Shown one piece after another: positions 8,873 through 17,223 of a stretch of 64,000 nt of DNA; within the stretch, counting starts at the first letter, position 1, and the number at the start of each line of letters is the position of its first letter. Both the position numbers and the translations under genes were made by a program. The notes under the pieces were generated by a model. The model saw only the letters and a list, made by a program, of their open reading frames with translations. It did no database searches and was not told the DNA's origin. Source of the stretch: Thermoguttaceae bacterium (GTDB lineage Bacteria > Planctomycetota > Planctomycetia > Pirellulales > Thermoguttaceae); contig JAFYQR010000130.1 in assembly GCA_017559825.1 (NCBI GenBank), positions 1 to 64,000 of the forward strand, read 5' to 3'.

Positions 8873-8910
8873 CCCCCACCCTAATTCGATATATGCCGCC
8901 GCGCTCGGCT
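8873..8910 (-). repeat. Degenerate second copy of the LRR gene's 3' end
   Basis: The sequence from CCCCC at 8873 through ATATATGCCGCCGCGCTCGGC repeats, with changes, the 3' end of the neighbouring LRR gene at 8943-8977 (ATATACCCCGCCGCGCTTGG). It lies just beyond that gene's stop, so it looks like the remnant of a second gene tail left by recombination. Confidence 0.5.
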
Positions 8911-8930
8911 TCTCGTTGGGTGCGCAAACG

Positions 8931-10118
8931 TCAAAACGGGTTCCCCCAATCCGCATATACCCCGCCGCGCTTGGCCCAGTAAAACGGGTCGCGGGAGGAC
9001 TGCGATTCGAACTCGGGCGGCAATTCGCGCCCAAACACATTTTTACCAATTTTCACCCCCTTTGGAAACGCAACGTTACCAAGCGATTTACAACCGAAAA
9101 ACGCCTCGTCGCCAATCGTTTGCAAGCCCGACGGAAACGAGACTTCCGTAAGTGAAGAACAACCGGCAAACGCCCTGTCGCCAATCGTTTGCAAACCCTC
9201 CGGAAACGAGACGTTAGAAAGCGAAGAACAATTGGAAAACGCCCGGTTGCCGATCGTTTGCAAACCCTCCGGAAACGTAACTTTCCTAAGCAAAAAACAG
9301 CCACCAAACGCCGAGTCGCCGATCGTTTTCAATCCCTTCGGAAACGAGACTTTCGTAAGCGATTCACACCAGTCAAACGCCCTGTCGCCGATCGTTTTCA
9401 ATCCCTTCGGAAACGAGACTTTCGTAAGCGATTTACACTTGGAAAACGCCTCGGCGCCAATCGTTTGCAAACCCTCCGGAAACGAGACTTTCGTAAGCGA
9501 AGAACAATAGGAAAACGCCCAGTCGCCAATCGTTTGCAAACCCGACGGAAACGAGACTTTCGTAAGCGCAGAACAATCGGAAAACGCTCTATTGGCGATT
9601 TCTACGACGCCATCCGGAACGACATACTCGGTTTTTTGACGCCCGCCGGGATACATGCGTAGCTTTTTACCGTCCGCGCTAAAAAGAACGCCGTCGACCG
9701 AACGGAAATTCGCATTCCCCTTGGCAACCAGAAAATTTAAAAGCGATTTACACTCGTAAAACGCGCAGTCGCTAATCGTTTGCAAGCCCTCCGGAAGCGA
9801 GACTTCCGTAAGCGAAGAACAATAGCCAAACGCCCAGTCGCCAATCGTTTGCAAACCCGACGGAAGCGAGACTTCCGTAAGCGAAGAACAACCCCGAAAC
9901 GCCTCGTTGGCAATTCTTTGCAATCCCTTCGGCAACGAGACTTCCAAAAGCGATTTACACTCGGAAAACGCCTTGCAGCCAATTACGACGACCGGTTTTC
10001 CGTCGATTTCGCTTGGGACGTCGACGCTCGTCGCGTTTTTTTGACGGAATTTCGTTATCGTAACGCCGTCGTCGTCGACGCGCCATTCGAAAATTTCGGA
10101 CCAATCTTTAGCGGACAT
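8931..10118 (-). CDS. BspA-type leucine-rich-repeat protein (no signal peptide)
   Basis: 395 residues. Residues 1-50 form an N-terminal domain (EWRVDDDGVTITKF, then SVDVPSEIDGKPVVVIG) shared with two neighbours. About eleven 23-residue repeats of the BspA/LRR_5 type follow, consensus CxSLTxVSFPxGLQTIGDxAF, with a 50-residue island after the third repeat (FRSVDGVLFSADGKKL) typical of the family. The C-terminus (YWAKRGGVYADWGNPF) is not a known anchor. No signal peptide or membrane helix is visible, unusual for a family mainly known from cell surfaces. TTAGGAG lies seven bases before the ATG. The repeats are nearly identical at DNA level, which favours unequal recombination. Confidence 0.82.
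   Translation of the reverse strand: MSAKDWSEIFEWRVDDDGVTITKFRQKNATSVDVPSEIDGKPVVVIGCKAFSECKSLLEVSLPKGLQRIANEAFRGCSSLTEVSLPSGLQTIGDWAFGYCSSLTEVSLPEGLQTISDCAFYECKSLLNFLVAKGNANFRSVDGVLFSADGKKLRMYPGGRQKTEYVVPDGVVEIANRAFSDCSALTKVSFPSGLQTIGDWAFSYCSSLTKVSFPEGLQTIGAEAFSKCKSLTKVSFPKGLKTIGDRAFDWCESLTKVSFPKGLKTIGDSAFGGCFLLRKVTFPEGLQTIGNRAFSNCSSLSNVSFPEGLQTIGDRAFAGCSSLTEVSFPSGLQTIGDEAFFGCKSLGNVAFPKGVKIGKNVFGRELPPEFESQSSRDPFYWAKRGGVYADWGNPF
9063..9597 (-). repeat. Array of near-identical 69-base coding repeats
   Basis: About eight copies of a 69-base unit encode the C-terminal LRRs. The strings AATCGTTTGCAAACCC and GGAAACGAGACTTTCGTAAG recur with few changes. The high DNA identity points to recent expansion or gene conversion within the gene. 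Confidence 0.75.
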
Positions 10119-10270
10119 TGAACGCTCCTAAAATAATAAAGTTAAATAAGGGGACAAAACCGACGCGAACGCCGAAACGGTCAAACGTCGACGGAACGCA
10201 ACGGCGCGTCTCGGTCGGTCTTGTCGACGCGCGAACGTCGCCCCAACGCTGCGCCGCGACGGCGGAGGCC

Positions 10271-10433
10271 AAAACGGCGGAAACGTCGTTTCTTTATATT
10301 ATAGAGTCGACGCGGCCCAATTTTACGCGAAAAATTCAAAAAACGTCGTTTTTTTGAGGGGAAAATCGCCCTTTTTCTTCGTTCGCCCGTCGCGACGCCG
10401 TCCAATTAAGGCCAACGTCGACCGCGACGGCAA
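10271..10433 (-). repeat. Promoter-bearing duplicated block, copy 2
   Basis: Second copy of the block at 8611-8773. Its minus-strand TATAAT is at 10298-10303, about 180 bases upstream of the LRR gene that starts at 10118. It sits between that gene and the truncated paralogue, and together with copy 1 marks the limits of past duplications. The 10119-10446 gap holds nothing else I can support. Confidence 0.75.
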
Positions 10434-10446
10434 ACCGCTCCGTTTC

Positions 10447-10668
10447 TCACCGTTTGCCAATCCGCCGGGAACGGAATTTTCGTCGCCGCCGGAAACCGAA
10501 AAAACGCGCCGGGCCGATTTCAACAACCGGTTTGCCGTCGATTTGCGCCGGCACGTCGACGCTCGTCGCCTTATCGTCGAGAAACGCGGTAATAACGACG
10601 CCGCCGGTTTCGTCGAGTTCCCAACGGAAAAGTTCGTTCGCCGACGCGCAAGTTTCATTGCCAACCAT
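10447..10668 (-). pseudogene. Truncated, frameshifted BspA-type LRR gene
   Basis: An ATG at 10666-10668 with AGGGG ribosome-binding site starts a 73-residue reading frame whose first 52 residues match the N-terminal domain of the two neighbouring LRR proteins (WELDETGGVVITAFLDD, then SVDVPAQIDGKPVVEIG). It then goes out of register: the frame ends in an Arg-rich stretch, while an LRR-like piece (ENSVPGGLANG) can be read in another frame near 10440-10500. No LRR array remains and the duplicated block starts at once. It is a decayed paralogue; a short translated product is possible but unlikely to fold as an LRR protein. Confidence 0.7.
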
Positions 10669-10705
10669 TATTACCCCTTTCTTTAAACCAAGCCAAACGC
10701 GGCGA

Positions 10706-11941
10706 TTACGGTTCCGGCGTCGGCTCGGCGCTTTCGTCGTTCTCCGCGTCGGTCGCTTCGAACGAGATTCCGGCTTCGGCGGCGAACGTCTCCGCGTAAG
10801 ACCCGGCAACGCCGCGAATTACCAAATCGGCGTTTCTCGGGAACGAACGACCGCCGATCTCCTCGACGCTCGCCGGGATTTCGACCGACGTCAACGCCGC
10901 GCACCAGGCAAACGCTTCGTCGCCAATGTTTTTAAGACCGTCCGCAAACAACGCGGACGCAAGTTTTACGCAACCGCCGAACGCGCCCGGTTCGACAACT
11001 CGAAGCCCGCTCGGGAACGAAACCTTTTCCAGCGAAACGCAATCTTCGAACGCGTCGTCGCCGATCAAATCGAGTCCGTCCGGCAAGACGACGCTCGTCA
11101 ACGATTCGCAACCGATGAACGCGTGCGGCGCGATCGCTTTAAGTCCGCTCGGAAACTTTACTTCCGCAAGAGACGAACACCCTAAAAACGCCGACGCCGG
11201 AATCGTTTCGACGCCGTCCGGAAGCGCGACCGAACGAAGCGCGGCGCAACCTAAAAACGCTTCGCCGCCGAGTTCGCGAACGCTCGCCGGAAACGAAACC
11301 GCCGTCAGCGACGCGCAGTCGCGAAACGCCGAGGCCGCGATCTTCTCCGTCCCGTCCGGAACCGCGTATTCGGTCGCCGCCTTCCCCAACGGGTAAAAGA
11401 GCAAGGTTCGCCCGCCGACGGAGAAAAGAACGCCGTCGACCGAACGAAAATGTTTATTCCCCGGCGCGACAAGTATTTCCGTTAGCGACGAACATCCGGC
11501 GAAGGTCGCGCGCAACGTTTCGAGTTTCGCCGGAAGCGTTATCGTTTTTAACGCGGCGCAATCGTCGAACGCGTTCGAGCCGATTTCGCGACCCCCTTGC
11601 GGCAATTTGATTTCCGTCAACGACGCGCAACCGGAGAACGCGGCGGCGCCGATCTTCGTTACGCGACGTCCGGCGATTTTCTCCGGAACGACGGCTTCGG
11701 TCGCCTCCGCGTCGAGAAAACCGGTAATCGTCGCGCTAAACGTCGTCGCTTCGTAAGCGAAAGCGCCCTCTTCGCCGGTCGTTACCGTCGACGCGGCCCG
11801 ACGCGCCGCTTGCGCGCCCAAGACGCCTAAAAGCGCAAAAAGAAAGACGATAAGAACGCCCAAACGGCGACGCTTCGGACGCGGCGCGGCGTTCGCGGCG
11901 GCGGGTTCGGTTTCAACGACGGTCGGTTCGTTCGTTTGCAT
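10706..11941 (-). CDS. BspA-type leucine-rich-repeat protein with N-terminal membrane anchor
   Basis: 411 residues. A basic stretch (RPKRRRLG) precedes one hydrophobic segment at about 28-46 (VLIVFLFALLGVLGAQAA), which is a signal anchor or uncleaved signal. Then comes the same N-terminal domain as in the neighbours (FSATITGFLDAEATEAVVP) and about ten BspA/LRR_5 repeats (CASLTEIKLPQG, CSSLAEVKFPSGLKAIAPHAF) interrupted by the family island FRSVDGVLFSVGGRTL. The tail is acidic. It is likely displayed outside the inner membrane, while the paralogue at 8931 lacks this anchor, so the two may act in different compartments. TTAGGGAG upstream resembles the leader of the paralogue. Confidence 0.83.
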   Translation of the reverse strand: MQTNEPTVVETEPAAANAAPRPKRRRLGVLIVFLFALLGVLGAQAARRAASTVTTGEEGAFAYEATTFSATITGFLDAEATEAVVPEKIAGRRVTKIGAAAFSGCASLTEIKLPQGGREIGSNAFDDCAALKTITLPAKLETLRATFAGCSSLTEILVAPGNKHFRSVDGVLFSVGGRTLLFYPLGKAATEYAVPDGTEKIAASAFRDCASLTAVSFPASVRELGGEAFLGCAALRSVALPDGVETIPASAFLGCSSLAEVKFPSGLKAIAPHAFIGCESLTSVVLPDGLDLIGDDAFEDCVSLEKVSFPSGLRVVEPGAFGGCVKLASALFADGLKNIGDEAFAWCAALTSVEIPASVEEIGGRSFPRNADLVIRGVAGSYAETFAAEAGISFEATDAENDESAEPTPEP

Positions 11942-11986
11942 TGTAAAAACTCCCTAAAATAACAAGGTCGACGGTACAATAAGACG

Positions 11987-12020
11987 CAAAAAAACCGCCG
12001 CCTCGAAAACCGAAGCGGCG
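11987..12020 (-). terminator. Intrinsic terminator after the HzsA-like gene
   Basis: On the minus strand, CGCCGCTTCG pairs with CGAGGCGGCG (one mismatch), followed by seven T residues, 24 bases past the stop at 12044. Confidence 0.7.
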
Positions 12021-12043
12021 CATAAACTTTTAAATAACGTCGC

Positions 12044-15000
12044 TTACGGTTCCGGACGCGAGTTTTGGAAACCGGGACGGTCGGCGTCGGGTCGCGTTTC
12101 GGCGTCCGCTTGACCGCGGCGAATCGCTTTCAAAAGCGTTTGCCAAGTCGGGTCGGCTTTCGACTCGAAAACGTATTTCGGCGCGGCGCCGTCGGCGGTC
12201 GGCTCGGTCGAGAGTCCGCGACCGCCCGCTTCTTTCGGCAGGTGCGCCGTCAAGAGCGGACTATTTTCCGGTCGCGACAGGTTGATCCAACCGAAACGCC
12301 CCGTCCAGTCGGTGTTTTGCGAATCGTAAACGCCCGGCAAATCGCGGTTTCCGCCGAGAATATTTTTGTGGCAACTCGCGCACTTCGCGTCGTAAATCGG
12401 CTTCAACTCCTTCTCGAACCAATCGGCGCGCCCCGAACCGTCGAGCGGAGCCCAACGGTCGCGACGACCGGCGGATTTCGGACGAACGTGCGCGTAAGTC
12501 CCGTGATAAATCGCGTTCGAGTCGAGCCAAAAGTTAATTCGCGCCAGCGACGCCGCGTCGACTTCCGTTTCGCAATGCTCCGGCTTGAAGTAATCGGGAA
12601 GTCGGCTCGCAAGCGCCCCGGACGTATACGGGACGCAGACGCCGGACGTCGTGTAAAGAAGCCAATAGAATTGCACTAACGGCTTGCCCAACGCGACCTG
12701 GTCCGGCGGAAGCGAACCGTCGAACATGTCCGCTTGGCGATACGACCGGCTTCGGCACGTCAGCGAATCGTACGACGCGCTGAAAAATCGGGTCGCGTCG
12801 CCGCTCAAATCGCAGCCGCCCGCCGGGTTCGCGCCCTCGTGGCAACGGACGCAATAACGGTCTAAAACCGGTTGCACCAAACTCGGATAATCGACGACGC
12901 CGGCGTCGAGCGTCGCGTTCGTCCCGCTTTCGATTCGCGTTTTTTGCGCTTCGTATAAGAAGTTAGGCAAGACCGGAACGCTCGGGGCGCGCTCCGCCGC
13001 TTTCGGACGACGGCCGACTTCGAGCGCCGTCGCGGGAATCGAATCGCGGTCTTCGTGGCAACCGACGCAGCCGATCGACTCGCCCGGCATGAACTGAACC
13101 GCGCTCGTCATTCGCTGGATTTCGCGGCCTTCGGCGTCGAGCGCTTGGAAGTAAATTTCGCGCAGAGCCGGCACGTAAAAGTTCGCGCTCCCGTCTTCCT
13201 CGACCGGAACGACGCCCCAACACCGCTTGGCGTAATAGGTCGCGACGCCCATCGACGGCGATTGGTCGAACGCGCGGTCGCGGAGTTCCTCCGTTTTGCG
13301 GATTTGCTCCATAATGCGGAGCGACTTCACGGCGCCGCGCTTCACGTAAGGTTGCAGACCTTCGTAAACGTCCGCCAACACGACTTGACCGACCGGGTCG
13401 CCGTCGAGAAGATTCGTTCTTTCGGGAATCCCCCAATCGTCGGCGAGCGACGCTTTAAACGCCGCGACGGTCGAACCTTGCGCTTCGATTCCGTCGGTGC
13501 GACGCGGCGCCGGGGCGACTTCGTTCGCGGCGAGGTTCGGACGCAGTTTGACCTTTAAATTCGGGTCGACGATTCGCGAAGCGGGCGTCGGCGGCGTCGG
13601 CGTTTCGACGAGCGCGATCGGGCAAAAACAGCCGAGTTCCGGCTCTTCCCAAAGGAGCCGCTTTTCGCCGTCGCAGTCGAGGAGCCAAATTCGGTACCGC
13701 TCGAGTTTGCCGTCCGCGTCGGCGCCCAAGACGGACGTCGCGTCGCCAAACGAGCAAAGCGCCCGCGTTTCGTCGAGCGGGAACGGGTCGCGGTAAGCGT
13801 ATTCGCGGGAAACGTCTTGAATAACCGGAAATTCTTTCGTCCAATACGTAAAGCCTTCGCCGGCGGGCGCTTCGACTCCCGCGCTTCGATCGACGACGCC
13901 GATCGCGCCGTGCGGGTAGCCGTGGTGCGGCGCGAAGGTCGCGAGAACTTGCGACGGCGAACCGTTCGGGAACGGCCGCGCGTGCAAAATCGAGCCGAAA
14001 TCGCGAATCGTGTTCCCGTAATAAAGCTGGTAGAGCGTCCCTTCCGGATTTTGCGTCCAAAGCGACTGTCGGTAAGTCAAGTCGCGGTCGATATATTCCC
14101 AACGCGTAAAGAGAATCCGCCCGTCCGGGAGCGACTGCGGGTTGAAGTCGGACAAGGTGTTCATACTGACGCAACGGATATCGCTTCCGTCGGCGTTCAT
14201 CGTAAAGAGGTTCGAAGCCGGGCCCGGTTGGCAAACGGTGCGACCGAAGCGCCGCGTCGAGACGAAAACGATTCGCCCGTCCGCCGCCTCCGTCGGGGAA
14301 ACGTCGAAGAACGGGCCGTCGGTCAGTTGCGTTAAGCCGGTTCCGTCGACGCCGACTTTCCAAATGTTCCAAAACTCGGAGCCTTCCGGGCGGTAAGAGA
14401 AGTAAATCGTCGACGCGTCGAACGATAGGTTCATATCGTAAATCGAGCCGTTCGGGTCTTCAAAAATTGTCGTCGCTCCGGCGTTTAAGTCGTTCGGGTC
14501 GACGCGGCGAATCGCGCAGCCGCGGCGCTTCGGCGTCGCTTGCCAAAGGTCGTTTCCGACGGAGTTGGCGCGGTTCAACATTCCTCGAGCGACGTAAATA
14601 AAAGGCGGAACGTCTTCGAGCGCGAGCGTTTCCGGATAGTCGCCCGTCGACGTTGCGGTCGGAGCGAGCGCGACCGTTTGCCAATCGACCGTTTTCCCGT
14701 CCGCGTCGAACGCTCCGTCGGCATTTTCGAGAAGTTTCACCCGCAAATCGCCGTATTCGACGTCGTTTTGCCAAAGCCGAAACGCGAACGTTCCGGCGCG
14801 AAGCGCGTCGTCTTTCGGCGCGTTTTCGGCGCGGTGCGAACCTTTTTTCTCGCCGTCGAGATAAACGTCGAACCCGGTTTCGTCGAACGCGACGCGGAGT
14901 CGAAACGCTTTTCCGACCGGAATCGGCGTCTCGATCAATTGGAGCCGGTTGTAATTTTTGCGGTGTTCGCCCAAGTTGAGGAGCCCGGCGCTCGGGTCGA

Positions 15001-15424
15001 ACCCGATCTCGTATCCGTTGAACGCGTCCGCGCCGACGCCGGAATCGGAAATCTTGAAGCAGAGACCGGAAAAGCCCGCTTTCGCCTCCGGGAAACGAAC
15101 GGAAAGCTCGATTTCGCCGCGTTTGACCGTCGCCCAAGCGGGATCGGCGAACGTCAGCCGCGAACCGGAGTCGCCGCGACCGAAAACGCGCCCGCCGTCG
15201 ACTTTCCAATCGCCGCCGAACGCGTCGAACCCGTCGACCGGTCGCGCCGGGCCCGCCGGAACAAACGGAAGCGCTTCGATTCGCGCCCCTAACGACGCCG
15301 AATTCGCCGCCTCCGCGCCGAACGCCGCGACGCTTAGCGCCAACGCTCCGAAAAACGCGCCGAACGCTCGCGCAAGCCGCCGTCCGCAACGCTTCTTTTC
15401 GCTAATTTTTCCGATTTTTCTCAT
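12044..15424 (-). CDS. Secreted three-haem protein of the hydrazine-synthase-alpha-like family
   Basis: 1126 residues with a signal peptide (about 1-39, ending FGAEA). Residues about 60-235 look like a concanavalin-type fold (FGGDWKVDGGRVFG, then GYEIGFDPSAGLLNLG). The middle has WD40/PD40 beta-propeller blades (SIYDMNLSFDASTIYFSYRP, FVSTRRFG). The C-terminal part holds three CxxCH haem sites: CVGCH at 786, CVRCH at 858 and CASCH at 1015. This arrangement and the phrase DVYEGLQPYVKRG match proteins annotated as HzsA-related in many planctomycetes that do not perform anammox, so hydrazine synthesis should not be assumed. A periplasmic redox or dehydrogenase role is the inference. It is monocistronic, with its own promoter and terminator. 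Confidence 0.82.
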   Translation of the reverse strand: MRKIGKISEKKRCGRRLARAFGAFFGALALSVAAFGAEAANSASLGARIEALPFVPAGPARPVDGFDAFGGDWKVDGGRVFGRGDSGSRLTFADPAWATVKRGEIELSVRFPEAKAGFSGLCFKISDSGVGADAFNGYEIGFDPSAGLLNLGEHRKNYNRLQLIETPIPVGKAFRLRVAFDETGFDVYLDGEKKGSHRAENAPKDDALRAGTFAFRLWQNDVEYGDLRVKLLENADGAFDADGKTVDWQTVALAPTATSTGDYPETLALEDVPPFIYVARGMLNRANSVGNDLWQATPKRRGCAIRRVDPNDLNAGATTIFEDPNGSIYDMNLSFDASTIYFSYRPEGSEFWNIWKVGVDGTGLTQLTDGPFFDVSPTEAADGRIVFVSTRRFGRTVCQPGPASNLFTMNADGSDIRCVSMNTLSDFNPQSLPDGRILFTRWEYIDRDLTYRQSLWTQNPEGTLYQLYYGNTIRDFGSILHARPFPNGSPSQVLATFAPHHGYPHGAIGVVDRSAGVEAPAGEGFTYWTKEFPVIQDVSREYAYRDPFPLDETRALCSFGDATSVLGADADGKLERYRIWLLDCDGEKRLLWEEPELGCFCPIALVETPTPPTPASRIVDPNLKVKLRPNLAANEVAPAPRRTDGIEAQGSTVAAFKASLADDWGIPERTNLLDGDPVGQVVLADVYEGLQPYVKRGAVKSLRIMEQIRKTEELRDRAFDQSPSMGVATYYAKRCWGVVPVEEDGSANFYVPALREIYFQALDAEGREIQRMTSAVQFMPGESIGCVGCHEDRDSIPATALEVGRRPKAAERAPSVPVLPNFLYEAQKTRIESGTNATLDAGVVDYPSLVQPVLDRYCVRCHEGANPAGGCDLSGDATRFFSASYDSLTCRSRSYRQADMFDGSLPPDQVALGKPLVQFYWLLYTTSGVCVPYTSGALASRLPDYFKPEHCETEVDAASLARINFWLDSNAIYHGTYAHVRPKSAGRRDRWAPLDGSGRADWFEKELKPIYDAKCASCHKNILGGNRDLPGVYDSQNTDWTGRFGWINLSRPENSPLLTAHLPKEAGGRGLSTEPTADGAAPKYVFESKADPTWQTLLKAIRRGQADAETRPDADRPGFQNSRPEP

Positions 15425-15494
15425 CGTCGTTTCTCCTCCGTTTTATCCTTCGGTCGCCGCGCCGCCCGCGACGGTCGCGTCGACGCCGTCCTCT

Positions 15495-15523
15495 ATTATA
15501 AGGGACGCGAATCGGAAAATCAA
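15495..15523 (-). promoter_or_regulatory. Promoter for the HzsA-like gene
   Basis: On the minus strand, TTGATT (15518-15523), 17 bases, TATAAT (15495-15500). It is one of the best promoters in the window, 70 bases before the start at 15424. Confidence 0.7.
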
Positions 15524-15579
15524 CGGCGCGTTCGACAAAACTCAATTTGTCGAAAAAACGGAAAAATCCCAAAAAAACG

Positions 15580-15608
15580 TTGACGAGCGGCAAAAATTCT
15601 GTTAAACT
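15580..15608 (+). promoter_or_regulatory. Promoter for the RND efflux genes
   Basis: TTGACG (15580-15585), 17 bases, TAAACT (15603-15608), giving a leader of about 180 bases. It is divergent from the promoter at 15495. The 15425-15792 gap holds these two promoters; no operator palindrome or regulator gene is evident. Confidence 0.65.
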
Positions 15609-15792
15609 AGACAAGATTGGCGCTCGACGAAGCGCCGCCCAATTTCGGGAAAACCGACGCCGCTTTCCGCCTCCTATCGACTCGCTTCCGCCGTTTTCGA
15701 ACGCGTTCCGTTCCGCGCACGTCGTTCGTTTTCCTCTTTCGTCCTTAGCATTCCCCCCTTATTGCCCTTTAAAATCAAAGGAGTCGAACCTA

Positions 15793-17133
15793 ATGACGCG
15801 TCGCTTTTCAACGCTCGTCGTTTGCGCGTTTCTCGCCGTCGCCGCGACCGGTTGCGATCGGTTAAAACCGGAAAAAAAGGCCGAATCGCTCGGCAAACCG
15901 AAAGAAACGCTCCAAGTCTCCGTCGTCGAGCCGACGACGCGAACCATCGTCGACTACGAAGAATTGAACGGGCGAACCGCGGCGGTCGAATCGGTCGACG
16001 TGCGAGCGCAAGTCTCCGGCTACCTTGAAGAGATCCGCTTCCAACCGGGCCAAAACGTTAAAGAAGGCGACGTTCTTTTTAAACTCGACGACGCCGTTTA
16101 CGCCGCGGTCGTCGAACAGCGCAAAGCCGACGTCGTCGCGAAAGAAGTCGAACTCGAACAAGCGCGCCTCGACTGGAACCGTCAAAAAGATTTGAGCGAA
16201 CGAGCCGCGACGGCGCGCCAAGAGCTCGAGCTCGCCGAAACGAAATACAAGCGCTGCCAAGCGGAGCTGACCGCCGCGCAAGCGAACCTCAACCGCGCTC
16301 AAATCGACCTCGACTACGCGACGGTCAAGTCCCCGATCGACGGCGTCGTCAGCCGCGAGCAAATCACCGTCGGGAACCTTGTCGAAACCGGCTCGACGCT
16401 TCTTACGAGCGTCGTCGCGGTCGACCCGCTCTACGTCTTCTTCGACGTCGACGAGCGAACGCTCCTCGGCTTCCGCCGCAACGTTCTCCCGAACATCGAA
16501 AAAAACGGTTTTTCCGTTAAATTCGCGGTCGGCGACGAAGAGTTCGAACGCGAGGCGAAAGTCGACTTCAACGAGCCGCGCCTCAACGAAACGACCGGCA
16601 CGCTCGAATTCCGCTCCGTCGCCGAGAATAAGCCGAACGCCAACGGAACGCGCAACCTCCTGCCGGGCGTTCGCCTGCGCGTTCTCTTCCCGACGAGCCT
16701 TCCTTACGAAGCGACGATTATCCCGGAAGAAGCGATCCTCACCGACCAAAACGTCAAATACGTCTTCACCGTCGACGCCGAAAACAACGCCGTCTACACG
16801 CCGATCGAACTCGGCGCGCTCCAAGACGACAATATGCGCGTCGTCCTCTCCGGGCTCGAACCGGGCGCCCGCGTCGTTATCGACCAACTCCTCAAAGTTC
16901 GCGACGGCGAGCCGGTCGAGGCGACCGTCGTCGAAAACCGCTCGACGACGATGGTGATCCGCGAAGACGGCACGTTTTACCCCAACGACGGCGGCGCTCC
17001 CTACCAAGACGACCTCGCGACGACGCCGTTCGTCGGCGAAGGAAAAGAGGCGCCCGCCGAAACGCCGGCTTCCGCTCCGGTCGAAAACGCGGAGCCGCAA
17101 AGCGCGTCCGAAACGCCGAATCCGCAAAACTAA
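15793..17133 (+). CDS. RND efflux periplasmic adaptor subunit (lipoprotein)
   Basis: 446 residues from the ATG at 15793, chosen because AAAGGAG lies ten bases before it and the product then starts with a lipoprotein signal ending AVAATGC (Cys20). The upstream in-frame extension is charged and has no such signal. The order of domains is that of the membrane-fusion proteins AcrA/MexA: a lipoyl half (VRAQVSGYLEEIRF), an alpha-hairpin (residues about 108-165), the second lipoyl half (YATVKSPIDGVVSRE), beta-barrel and membrane-proximal domain, then an acidic Pro-rich tail. It links the inner-membrane pump encoded next to an outer-membrane channel. No TolC-type gene lies in the window. Confidence 0.93.
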   Translation: MTRRFSTLVVCAFLAVAATGCDRLKPEKKAESLGKPKETLQVSVVEPTTRTIVDYEELNGRTAAVESVDVRAQVSGYLEEIRFQPGQNVKEGDVLFKLDDAVYAAVVEQRKADVVAKEVELEQARLDWNRQKDLSERAATARQELELAETKYKRCQAELTAAQANLNRAQIDLDYATVKSPIDGVVSREQITVGNLVETGSTLLTSVVAVDPLYVFFDVDERTLLGFRRNVLPNIEKNGFSVKFAVGDEEFEREAKVDFNEPRLNETTGTLEFRSVAENKPNANGTRNLLPGVRLRVLFPTSLPYEATIIPEEAILTDQNVKYVFTVDAENNAVYTPIELGALQDDNMRVVLSGLEPGARVVIDQLLKVRDGEPVEATVVENRSTTMVIREDGTFYPNDGGAPYQDDLATTPFVGEGKEAPAETPASAPVENAEPQSASETPNPQN

Positions 17134-17223
17134 CGCGGTTTCCGTTTCGGTTTCCAACCTCTTATTCTCCGAGACGAGCGCCGCCCGAAAACGACGTTCG
17201 TCGCAACATAAAGGAACAATACG

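Noticed and set aside
9063-9930. Regularly spaced repeats that could be taken for a CRISPR array
   Set aside because: The unit is 69 bases, in frame, and codes for LRRs; there are no unique spacers or cas genes.
12044-15424. Evidence of anammox metabolism
   Set aside because: Only an HzsA-like family member is present; no hydrazine synthase beta/gamma or hydrazine dehydrogenase gene lies in the window.
15547-15792. 82-residue N-terminal extension of the RND adaptor
   Set aside because: It crosses the probable promoter and lacks the lipoprotein signal that begins at 15793.
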